NCBI GenBank assembly: GCA_905215505.1
Contig: CAJMPU010000021.1
Coordinates: 1-37,109, forward strand
Length of the DNA stretch: 37,109 bases
Reading direction: 5' to 3'
Source: an uncultured bacterium
Lineage (GTDB): Bacteria > Actinomycetota > Coriobacteriia > Coriobacteriales > Coriobacteriaceae
The position numbers and the translations under genes were made by a program. Each line of letters opens with the position of its first letter. Within the stretch, counting starts at the first letter, position 1. Under the pieces are notes generated by a model that saw only the letters and a program-made list of their open reading frames with translations, searched no databases and was not told the DNA's origin. This document shows positions 23,792 through 32,084 of the stretch, piece by piece.

Positions 23792-24244
23792 ATGGGATTT
23801 GTATCTGCCAACCAAGTGACGATTGGTTGCGCCGCCGCCTCGCGCGAGGACGCATTGCACTATTTGTCTGAGCGGGCTGTTGAGCTTGGCTTTGCCGATG
23901 ACGCATCTGCTGTAGAGGCGGCTTTTATTGCTCGCGAAAACGAGGCCGAGACTGGCCTCGTCGCCGGTTTTGCCGTTCCGCATGCCAAAAGCGACGCGAT
24001 CCATACGCCGGGCGTTGCCGTGCTTAAACTGGCCGAGCCCGTTGAATGGCCGAGTTTCGATGGGGTGCCCGTCGATGTTGCGCTCGCGCTGTACGTGCCC
24101 GCCGGCGAGGCTGGAACCACGCACCTGCGTCTGCTCTCCAAGGCTGCCGTGATGCTGATGGATGCCGCCTTCCGTGACAAGGTGCGTGCGAGCACCGATT
24201 CCGTTGAGATTGCAGAACTCATCAATAGCGGACTCGAAGACTAG
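23792..24244 (+). CDS. PTS EIIA component, fructose/mannitol family
   Basis: A 150-residue cytoplasmic phosphocarrier that accepts phosphate from HPr and passes it to the EIIB domain encoded at 18247. The active histidine is H64 in GFAVPHAK. The C-terminal helix segment LRLLSKAAVMLMD is typical of the PTS EIIA type-2 domain. GGGAGGG precedes the ATG, and it follows the transketolase genes after 12 bases. Placing the EIIA at the distal end of the same operon links the transketolase and transaldolase to the sugar imported by this PTS. Confidence 0.93.
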   Translation: MGFVSANQVTIGCAAASREDALHYLSERAVELGFADDASAVEAAFIARENEAETGLVAGFAVPHAKSDAIHTPGVAVLKLAEPVEWPSFDGVPVDVALALYVPAGEAGTTHLRLLSKAAVMLMDAAFRDKVRASTDSVEIAELINSGLED

Positions 24245-24287
24245 AACGGTCATCCCGTTCAATCAATTGATCCTTCTCCAAGGAAAA

Positions 24288-24323
24288 GGGCCGCGACGCC
24301 ATAGGGGCGTCGCGGCCCTGTTT
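24288..24323 (+). terminator. Terminator of the PTS/transketolase operon
   Basis: A perfect 13-bp GC-rich stem (24288-24300 with 24306-24318) and an ATAGG loop, followed by TGTTT. Confidence 0.85.
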
Positions 24324-24380
24324 GCGTTTCCCCAGATAAAAGCTGCCAAAATAAACCTGTCCCTTTTCAGCAGGTTGGCG
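24324..24380 (+). repeat. Dispersed hairpin repeat, copy A
   Basis: The shared core runs CCCAGATAAA, then a CTGCCAAAATAAACCTGTCC block, then CAGGTTGGCG. This copy has a damaged right arm (TTTTCAGCAGG instead of TTTTTGGCAGG), so its hairpin is imperfect. It lies between the PTS operon terminator and the promoter of the first HAD gene. Confidence 0.85.
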
Positions 24381-24388
24381 CGATATGA

Positions 24389-24403
24389 TATATACGTTAT
24401 ATA
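24389..24403. promoter_or_regulatory. Palindrome TATATA-CGT-TATATA ahead of the first HAD gene
   Basis: The same site, with 26 of 27 surrounding bases identical (24383-24409), lies ahead of the second HAD gene (26368-26382). That conservation outside the coding region suggests a shared operator or promoter rather than chance. Confidence 0.5.
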
Positions 24404-24459
24404 CAAGTTGCAAAGTGGGGGTAGGGTTGCGGTAACGCAAGCCGGCGAAGGGGGCCGAT

Positions 24460-25110
24460 ATGATCAAGGCTGTTATTTTTGACATGGATGGAACGTTGAT
24501 CGATACCGAGCGCTTGGACATGAAGGCGTGGAAGGTGGGTGCTGCCGAGCTGGGTATCGCGATTGATGACGCGCTGATGCATCAGTTTATCGGCCGTTCG
24601 AATGCCGATGTTAAGGGCATCCTTGAGGCACATTACGGCAAGGGCGAAACTGCCGATGCAATTTATGCCCGCAACATTGAGCTTCACACCGAGATGGCCA
24701 AGACCGACCTGGAGCTTAAGGCCGGCGCCGCCGAGTGCCTAGACGAGCTGCTGGCCGCGGGCTATCACGTGGGCCTTGCGACGTCATCGCGCCGCATTGC
24801 GGCCGAGCGCAACCTTAAAACGGTTGGCCTCTTTGACAAGTTTGAAACGGTGACCTTCGGCGAGGACGTCGCATATGGCAAGCCCGACCCCGCAATTTAC
24901 CTGCTCGCTTGCGAGCGCGCGGGCTTTGCTCCCGAGGAGTGCGCCGTGGTCGAAGATTCCCGCAACGGCTGCGTCTCGGGCATCGCGGCCGGCTGCCATG
25001 TCTTTGCCGTTCCCGATATCGTACCGCTGCCGCAGGACGTGGTGGATGGCTGCGAGGCCGTGCTCGACACGCTGTTCGATCTGACGGCGGCGGTCAAGGC
25101 CGTGCGCTAA
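24460..25110 (+). CDS. HAD-superfamily phosphatase/phosphoglucomutase-like, copy 1
   Basis: A 216-residue haloacid dehalogenase subfamily IA hydrolase. Motif I is FDMDGTLIDTE (D8 nucleophile, D10 acid/base), motif II is the TSS in GLATSSR, motif III is K in GKPDP, and motif IV is EDSRNG. A four-helix cap lies between motifs I and II. Phosphatase or beta-phosphoglucomutase-like activity on a sugar phosphate is likely; the substrate is unknown. AAGGGGG precedes the ATG. It differs from the second copy at 26444 in about 35 of 216 residues, mostly in the cap, which sets substrate choice. Confidence 0.9.
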   Translation: MIKAVIFDMDGTLIDTERLDMKAWKVGAAELGIAIDDALMHQFIGRSNADVKGILEAHYGKGETADAIYARNIELHTEMAKTDLELKAGAAECLDELLAAGYHVGLATSSRRIAAERNLKTVGLFDKFETVTFGEDVAYGKPDPAIYLLACERAGFAPEECAVVEDSRNGCVSGIAAGCHVFAVPDIVPLPQDVVDGCEAVLDTLFDLTAAVKAVR

Positions 25111-25157
25111 AGGTATGCGCCGAGGTTGATGACGGTAGCTTCGGCGTGGCCCCGCTT

Positions 25158-25214
25158 GCGTTTTCCCAGATAAAACCTGCCAAAATAAACCTGTCCTCTT
25201 TTGGTAGGTTGGCG
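25158..25214 (+). repeat. Dispersed hairpin repeat, copy B
   Basis: The stem is AACCTGCCAAAA (25174-25185) with TTTTGGTAGGTT (25199-25210). One change (C to T) keeps pairing as G-U. It lies just after the first HAD gene. Confidence 0.88.
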
Positions 25215-25251
25215 ACAATTTATGTAGCCCAGGTTGAGCATAAGCGAGCGA

Positions 25252-25351
25252 GCAGGTTCCGGGTGCGGCAAGGTGACGTGAAACAAGCGGGCGCTGACCT
25301 TTTGGTCGCGCCCGTGAAGTTGAACGTCAGTTTGCCGTGCCCGGAACCTGC
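25252..25351. repeat. 100-base near-symmetrical hairpin (48-4-48) downstream of larE
   Basis: Arms 25252-25299 and 25304-25351 surround a TTTT loop. The first 12 pairs are perfect, and most of the rest pair if one one-base bulge is allowed. There is no ORF. It lies between the converging HAD and larE genes. It could be a MITE-like element or a structured 3-prime region. Confidence 0.75.
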
Positions 25352-25364
25352 GCAGCGCCGAGCG

Positions 25365-25391
25365 GTTACGCCGTTTGTAAAACGGCGTAAC
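25365..25391 (-). terminator. Hairpin directly after the larE stop codon
   Basis: A perfect 12-bp stem (25365-25376 with 25380-25391) with a three-base loop, touching the larE stop codon. There is no T-run on the minus strand, so it may act as an mRNA 3-prime end or stabiliser rather than a classic terminator. Confidence 0.55.
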
Positions 25392-26270
25392 TTAAAGGTT
25401 CATGTTGCCGTGGATGTAGGGGGTGACCTCGGGGGAGATATGGCCGCAGCCTAGGTTGCGCAGGGCAGATTCGATGGCGGCGGGAAGCGGGGCCTTGCCC
25501 TCGTCGTTGACCGCGGTCCTGCCGAGGGCGGCGATCTTGGCGACGTCTGCCGGCGCGGCCTCGATATGCATGCAGCCGCCGACGAGGCGTGCGCGGACCT
25601 GGTCCAGGCCAAGGTCGTGCAGGTAGTCCTCGCAGGCGCGGATCACATCGACCTTCTCGCGCGTGAGCTCCTCGCCCGTGGGGACTCGCGTGGCCAGGCA
25701 GGCTCCTGCCGGCAGGTTCCAAACGGGATAGCCCCAGGCACGCAGCAGCTCGCGCTCTTCGTCCTTGGTAAAGCCGACCTCCATGAGGGGCGAGCGCACG
25801 CCGAGCTCCTGGGCGGCGCGCATGCCGGGGCGGTAGTCGCCACGGTCGCTTGCGTTGCTGCCGTCGATGACGGTGGGAAAGCCCAGCGACTTGGCGTGGT
25901 TGACGATGGCGGTAAAGCCGGCGCGCTTGCAGTGGTAGCAGCGGTCGGCATCGTTGCAGGCTACTTGGGGGAGCCGCAGCTGATCGACCGAAAGATTGAG
26001 CACGGGGAGCTTAAAATGCGGCCCTTCATTGGCCTGCCCGTCAACGGACCGCTCAAACGAAGCCTGCTCGGGCGTGCCGATGAGCGGCGTGGTGAGGTGA
26101 ACGAGAAGCGTGCTGGCGGGCATGATGCGGGCGCAGACCGCGGCCAAAAAGCTGCTGTCGACGCCACCGGAAAAGCCAATGGCGACGCGTCCGTATGCCA
26201 AAAGCAGCTGCTCGAGCGCTGTGAGTTTGTCCTGAAGCCCCTCTGCAGGTGCGGTGGTGTCTGAAAGCAT
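25392..26270 (-). CDS. larE: LarE-type ATP-dependent sacrificial sulfur transferase
   Basis: A 292-residue PP-loop enzyme of the LarE family, which adds sulfur to a pyridinium dicarboxylate mononucleotide while building the nickel-pincer cofactor of lactate racemase. The PP-loop is FSGGVDSS. DRCYHCK and the motif NLPAGACLATR are conserved; the cysteine in the latter aligns with the sulfur-donating cysteine of characterised LarE (family knowledge, aligned by eye). No larA, larB or larC is in the window. It is flanked on both sides by near-identical HAD genes on the opposite strand. AAGGATC is a possible ribosome binding site. Other PP-loop sulfur transferases are a less likely alternative. Confidence 0.88.
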   Translation of the reverse strand: MLSDTTAPAEGLQDKLTALEQLLLAYGRVAIGFSGGVDSSFLAAVCARIMPASTLLVHLTTPLIGTPEQASFERSVDGQANEGPHFKLPVLNLSVDQLRLPQVACNDADRCYHCKRAGFTAIVNHAKSLGFPTVIDGSNASDRGDYRPGMRAAQELGVRSPLMEVGFTKDEERELLRAWGYPVWNLPAGACLATRVPTGEELTREKVDVIRACEDYLHDLGLDQVRARLVGGCMHIEAAPADVAKIAALGRTAVNDEGKAPLPAAIESALRNLGCGHISPEVTPYIHGNMNL

Positions 26271-26367
26271 GAATCGATCCTTGCCGTTGAGTACTCGGTC
26301 GAAAACTATAATCCTACCGAGCCGCTTGTCATAAGACTTCTATCTATGTAACGAAAGTGCAATATGC

Positions 26368-26382
26368 TATATACGTTATATA
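26368..26382. promoter_or_regulatory. Palindrome TATATA-CGT-TATATA ahead of the second HAD gene
   Basis: Second copy of the site at 24389-24403. It lies in the gap between the divergent larE and HAD genes, so here it could control either. Confidence 0.5.
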
Positions 26383-26443
26383 CAAGTTTACAGGTGCGGT
26401 AAAGTTGCGGGAGTACAGCAGCGCGAAGCGATGGGGGACCGAT

Positions 26444-27094
26444 ATGATCAAGGCCGTTATTTTCGACATGGACGGAACGCTGGTCGATACCGAGCGTTTG
26501 GGTATCAAGGCGTGGAAGGCGGGCGCGGCCGAGCTGGGATTCGCGATTGATGATGCGCTGATCCATCAGTTTATCGGCCGCACGCTGCCTGATGTCATGG
26601 AGATCCTTGATGGGCATTACGGCGGCCGCGAAACCGCTGAGGCGATCTATCGTCGTCACAAGGAGATTCGCGACGAGATGGTCAAGACCGATCTGGAGCT
26701 TAAGGGCGGTGCCGCCGAGTGCCTGGACGAGCTGCTGGCTGCGGGCTATCACGTGGGTCTTGCGACGTCGTCGCGCCATGTTACCGCCGAGCGCAACCTT
26801 AAGATGGTCGGCCTCTTTGATAAGTTTGAGACGGTGACCTGCGGCGAGGACGTCGTACACGGCAAGCCCGACCCTGAGATGTACCTGCTCGCCTGCGAGC
26901 GCGCGGGCTTTGCTCCCGAGGAGTGCGCCGTGGTCGAGGATTCCCGCAACGGCTGCGTCTCGGGCATCACGGCCGGCTGCCACGTCTTCGCCGTTCCCGA
27001 CATCGTGCCGCTGCCACAGGACGTGGTGGATGGCTGCGAGGCTGTGCTCGATACGCTGTTCGATCTGCCGGCCGCGGTCAAGGCCGTGCGCTAG
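26444..27094 (+). CDS. HAD-superfamily phosphatase/phosphoglucomutase-like, copy 2
   Basis: A 216-residue paralogue of the gene at 24460 with the same HAD motifs (FDMDGTLVDTE, TSSR, GKPDP, EDSRNG). Residues from about 140 to the end are almost identical to copy 1. Differences cluster in residues 47-80 of the cap domain (for example FIGRTLPD versus FIGRSNAD), so the two probably act on different sugar phosphates. The start at 26444 matches copy 1; the frame from 26357 would read through the palindrome. It is divergent from larE. Confidence 0.9.
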   Translation: MIKAVIFDMDGTLVDTERLGIKAWKAGAAELGFAIDDALIHQFIGRTLPDVMEILDGHYGGRETAEAIYRRHKEIRDEMVKTDLELKGGAAECLDELLAAGYHVGLATSSRHVTAERNLKMVGLFDKFETVTCGEDVVHGKPDPEMYLLACERAGFAPEECAVVEDSRNGCVSGITAGCHVFAVPDIVPLPQDVVDGCEAVLDTLFDLPAAVKAVR

Positions 27095-27181
27095 CGTTCG
27101 CACGTGAGTCGCCATATCCCGCACCCGATCCCGCGAGACGGTGATGGTAACGGCGCCTGCGTGGAGGCGCTGACGCAGTCA

Positions 27182-27228
27182 GCCCCTTTTATCACGCCAA
27201 GATTGCTGTTTTGGCCGATAAGAGGGGC
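27182..27228. repeat. Hairpin between the second HAD gene and the DUF4143 ATPase gene
   Basis: GCCCCTTTTATC (27182-27193) pairs with GATAAGAGGGGC (27217-27228) at 11 of 12 positions plus one G-U, with a 23-base loop. It lies in the gap between converging genes (27095-27295), where nothing else is seen. It may act as a terminator. Confidence 0.5.
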
Positions 27229-27295
27229 ATTGTGCTTTAAGCGACTGGGGCTGCGGCCTTGGTAAGGAGCTGGCGGAGGGTTATGACGCTACAAG

Positions 27296-28501
27296 TTACT
27301 CCAGGAGCCAGTCGATCACGTTGCGCTTGCGGACTCCTTCGTAGTTCGCGTCCGCAAACAGCGTGTCGAGCGTAAGAAGCGTCTTGGGGTAGTTGTCTCG
27401 GACCTTCTTAAAGGGGGCCAACTCTCGATTGAGGGTAGTTTCGTCGAGCGTTGTGGCTGAAACCTGAAAATAGGCCGTCTCGTCTGAGCGTAGGGCAACA
27501 AAATCGATTTCCCCACCGTCGATATCGCCCACGTAGACGTCGTATCCGCGGCGTAGGAGCTCGAGATAGACAACATTTTCGAGGATATGACCGATATCGC
27601 TGCTTTGGGTTTTGACAAGAGCGCCTCTAAGTCCAAGGTCAACGGCGTAGTATTTGCCGTTTGTTGAAAGAAGCTGCCGACCGCGCACGTTATAGCGCGG
27701 AGCAAAGTACAACACAAGGCTGTCTGTTAAGCCTTTGAGGTACTTGGCTACGGTTTTCTGGTCGGTTTTGTTGCCGTTGGACGAGAGCGTGTCGGAGATT
27801 TTTTTAATCGAGATCCGGTTTCCAATGTTATGGAGTAGGAACTTGGTGATATCGCGCAGGGTCGGGACGTCCGAGACCTTCAGGCGTTCGATAACGTCGC
27901 GTATGACGATGGTATCGTAGAGGCTCATAAGATAATCGCGCGCCTGGGGTCCCTGAATACCCGTCTCGGCGATAAAGGGAAAAGAGCCCCGGGTGATGTA
28001 CTCGTCAAACAACTGCGCGGGAGCCTTTCCGTCATTGGTTTTTGCCGAGCAAAACTCTTTAAAGGATAGGGGCAGCATCTTGAGCTCTACGTAGCGGCCG
28101 GAGAGCAAAGTTGCCAGCTCGCTCGAGAGCAGATAAGCGTTGGAACCGGTTATGTAGAGGTCGACATTGTCCTTGATAAAAAGACTGTCGACGGCTTTTT
28201 CGAAATGCTCGACGTGCTGTATCTCGTCCAGAAAAACGTAGTTCATCTTATCGGGGACGAGTCTGGCGGAAATGTAGTCGTAGAGTGCTCTATACGACGT
28301 AAGCGACTCGAACTCCAGGTCTTCAAAGTTGAGGGATATAACCTGGTCGCCTGTGATTCCATGATCGCGCAGGTAGCTACGGTAGATTTCGAATAGCTTT
28401 GATTTGCCGGACCTTCGCACGCCCGAAACGACCTTGATGACGTGCGAGTCTTTCCACGAAATGAGCCAGTCGAGGTACTGTTTGCGATCAATCAGATTCA
28501 T
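27296..28501 (-). CDS. AAA+ ATPase of the AAA_14/DUF4143 family
   Basis: A 401-residue protein. Walker A is GVRRSGKSKLF, Walker B is YVFLDEIQH and sensor 1 is LYITGSN in the first half. A C-terminal DUF4143 region carries a PD-(D/E)XK-like pattern (EIDFVALR then FQVSATT). These proteins are common, often variable between strains, and of unknown role. Codon use is more AT-rich than the neighbours and the upstream 120 bases are very AT-rich, which hints at recent acquisition. AAAGGGGTTTC precedes the ATG. No partner toxin or restriction gene is adjacent. Confidence 0.88.
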   Translation of the reverse strand: MNLIDRKQYLDWLISWKDSHVIKVVSGVRRSGKSKLFEIYRSYLRDHGITGDQVISLNFEDLEFESLTSYRALYDYISARLVPDKMNYVFLDEIQHVEHFEKAVDSLFIKDNVDLYITGSNAYLLSSELATLLSGRYVELKMLPLSFKEFCSAKTNDGKAPAQLFDEYITRGSFPFIAETGIQGPQARDYLMSLYDTIVIRDVIERLKVSDVPTLRDITKFLLHNIGNRISIKKISDTLSSNGNKTDQKTVAKYLKGLTDSLVLYFAPRYNVRGRQLLSTNGKYYAVDLGLRGALVKTQSSDIGHILENVVYLELLRRGYDVYVGDIDGGEIDFVALRSDETAYFQVSATTLDETTLNRELAPFKKVRDNYPKTLLTLDTLFADANYEGVRKRNVIDWLLE

Positions 28502-28673
28502 GAAACCCCTTTCTTGGCGAGAAAAAACTGGAGCAAAATCAATACTTATAGGAAATATCTAAAAATATGGAATTGAATCTATTTTAACAAAAAAGTTAAT
28601 GAAAAATGGATTACATTCCATAAATATCCGTAGCCGCAGGTCCGGCTAAACGGGGAGGGAACATGGGGCCAGC

Positions 28674-28713
28674 AAAACGCCGCAGCGGGACTGTTCCCGT
28701 TGCGGCGTTTTTT
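28674..28713 (-). terminator. Terminator after the second lacI gene
   Basis: A 17-bp stem (28674-28690 with 28695-28711, one G-U pair) and a CTGT loop. It has T-runs on both strands and lies just after the leftward lacI stop codon. Confidence 0.85.
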
Positions 28714-28714
28714 G

Positions 28715-29848
28715 TTACAGGTAGGCGCCCAGGTTGATGTCGGTTATTGGGGCCGCGGATGGGCCCGTCGGGTGCTGCTCGGCCTTTTGGGTGCTCACAC
28801 GTTCGAGCAAGAAGGGGCGCACGAGCTCCTGACGGTTAATGTCCTCGGCGGCCGTGGCCGTGGTGACGGTGCGCGCGGCGGAGCCGATGCGGACTCGTTT
28901 GGTCTTGGCGGCAGGTTTATCCTCGATTTGCTCCATGAGCAATTGAACGCCCTTGCGGCCAATCTCGTAGCCTGGGGGTGCTACCGTGGTGAGCGGGACC
29001 GCCCCGCTCCAAGCGAGCGGGTTGCCGTCGCAGCCGGCCACGCGGACCTGGCCGGGGACGGAAATGCCTTTGTCGGTCAGCGCCGAGATAACGCCCGAGG
29101 CCAATACGTCGGTCAGGCCGATGACAAAATCGGGGCGCTCGTCAGCAGGGCGTTCGGCAATCTGGGTACCGATGCTGTAGCCGTCGGCTGCGGTATTCCA
29201 CTCCCCGGCATCGATGACCTCAATTTTGATATCAGGATGCAGGGCAAGTGCCTTGTGGATGCCAAGGACGCGCAGGGTGAGCTGCATAAATGCCGCTCGG
29301 CCCACAACGGTGATATGGCGTGCGCCGCGGGCGATGGCGAGCTCGGCGATAATACGCCCCTGTGCCTCGTTGTCGGCGGCCACGTAGTAACCGGGCTCGG
29401 AGCAATGGATGTCCAGATAGACGATCGGCACGGGCATCTTGGTCATAGCGGGGTGCCAGTCGGGGGACGCCATGGGCTGAACCATGACGCCGGACATCTG
29501 CGTGCCCATAAAATAGCGCAGGTAATGATCCTCGAGAATATCGTCGTTATCGGCATTGGCGATGAGCAGATCGTAGCCGTGCTTGCGGGCCTCGTTGTGG
29601 GCGCCGCTGGCGATTTGGAGCGAAAAGCCGTGGTCGAGACGGGGGAGCACCAGGCCAAAGGACTTGGTGGCGCCGCCCGCGAGCTGACGAGCGCTTTGGT
29701 TGGGCAGGTAGCCCAGGCGATTGATGGTCTCGTTGATGAGCCTGAGGGTCTCGGGGCGCAACTTCTCGGGATGGTTGAGCGCGTTGGAAACCGTGCCCAG
29801 CGAAACCCCGGCCTCGCGCGCGACGTCGCTGATTTTAACCTTTGCCAT
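28715..29848 (-). CDS. LacI-family transcriptional regulator
   Basis: A 377-residue regulator. The HTH is VKISDVAREAGVSLGTVSNALN, followed by the hinge and a sugar-binding domain with the dimer-type residues of the GalR/LacI family. ATG 29848 follows AAAGGGG; an upstream frame to 30049 would translate a dispersed repeat and is rejected. The C-terminal 60 residues beyond the usual end are Arg/Thr/Ala-rich. It is divergent from glmS, with two palindromic repeats between them. Its target is unknown: it could be glmS or a distant sugar operon. No PTS or glycosidase gene is adjacent. Confidence 0.9.
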   Translation of the reverse strand: MAKVKISDVAREAGVSLGTVSNALNHPEKLRPETLRLINETINRLGYLPNQSARQLAGGATKSFGLVLPRLDHGFSLQIASGAHNEARKHGYDLLIANADNDDILEDHYLRYFMGTQMSGVMVQPMASPDWHPAMTKMPVPIVYLDIHCSEPGYYVAADNEAQGRIIAELAIARGARHITVVGRAAFMQLTLRVLGIHKALALHPDIKIEVIDAGEWNTAADGYSIGTQIAERPADERPDFVIGLTDVLASGVISALTDKGISVPGQVRVAGCDGNPLAWSGAVPLTTVAPPGYEIGRKGVQLLMEQIEDKPAAKTKRVRIGSAARTVTTATAAEDINRQELVRPFLLERVSTQKAEQHPTGPSAAPITDINLGAYL

Positions 29849-29896
29849 AGCGGCCCCTTTGATGCGTTTCAAGTACAAGCCAGATTGTAGCATCCT

Positions 29897-29949
29897 AAAC
29901 CAACCAAAAAGTGGCAGGTTTATTTTGGCAGGTTTATCTGGGGAAACGC
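29897..29949 (-). repeat. Dispersed hairpin repeat, copy C (inverted)
   Basis: Reverse-strand copy of the repeat. The arm pair is weakened to 10 of 12 matches. It sits in the 311-base gap between lacI and glmS. Confidence 0.85.
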
Positions 29950-29962
29950 CGTTGCCAGCGCG

Positions 29963-29997
29963 ACCACCACAAAGGTGCCTGTCCCCATTGTGGTGGT
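29963..29997. repeat. Palindrome with a CCTGTCCCC loop
   Basis: ACCACCACAA (29963-29972) pairs perfectly with TTGTGGTGGT (29988-29997). The loop contains GGTGCCTGTCCCC. It lies 13 bases from copy C and shares its CTGTCCC loop motif. Confidence 0.8.
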
Positions 29998-30025
29998 TTG
30001 GACCGGCTGGGCATGTGTGCATCGG

Positions 30026-30049
30026 GTGGTATCTAAGTTGAGATACCAC
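30026..30049. promoter_or_regulatory. Hairpin or operator candidate ahead of glmS
   Basis: GTGGTATCT (30026-30034) and AGATACCAC (30041-30049) are a perfect 9-bp inverted repeat with a six-base spacer. TGGTAT recurs at 30053. A possible -10 TACAAT lies at 30080-30085, so the repeat is upstream of or within the promoter. Confidence 0.4.
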
Positions 30050-30159
30050 TTCTGGTATATCAGCTTGCGCTTGCGTGAGTACAATACTCGAACGTTATAC
30101 GTCTCAGCGCCCCCTGTGCGTGGACGTCTTGCAGTCACGCGAACGAAGGGATTTATCCT

Positions 30160-32007
<1,848 letters not shown>

Positions 32008-32034
32008 TTGTTGTTCCGCCGTTCTAGTGACCGA

Positions 32035-32070
32035 GGCCCGGCTCCGTTGCAGCGGAGCCGGGCCTTGTTG
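32035..32070 (+). terminator. Terminator of glmS
   Basis: A perfect 12-bp stem (32035-32046 with 32053-32064) with a six-base loop, followed by TTGTTG. Confidence 0.8.
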
Positions 32071-32084
32071 CATTAAAGGCTTTA

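Noticed and set aside
24162..24482. Small ORF after the EIIA gene
   Set aside because: It overlaps the EIIA gene end, the terminator and repeat copy A; no ribosome binding site.
29849..30049. N-terminal extension of the second LacI protein
   Set aside because: It would translate two palindromic repeats and precede the normal HTH start; the ATG at 29848 has a good ribosome binding site.
30090..30159. glmS ribozyme upstream of glmS
   Set aside because: An AGCGCC string is present, but the rest of the ribozyme core is not recognisable and the taxon is not a typical carrier.
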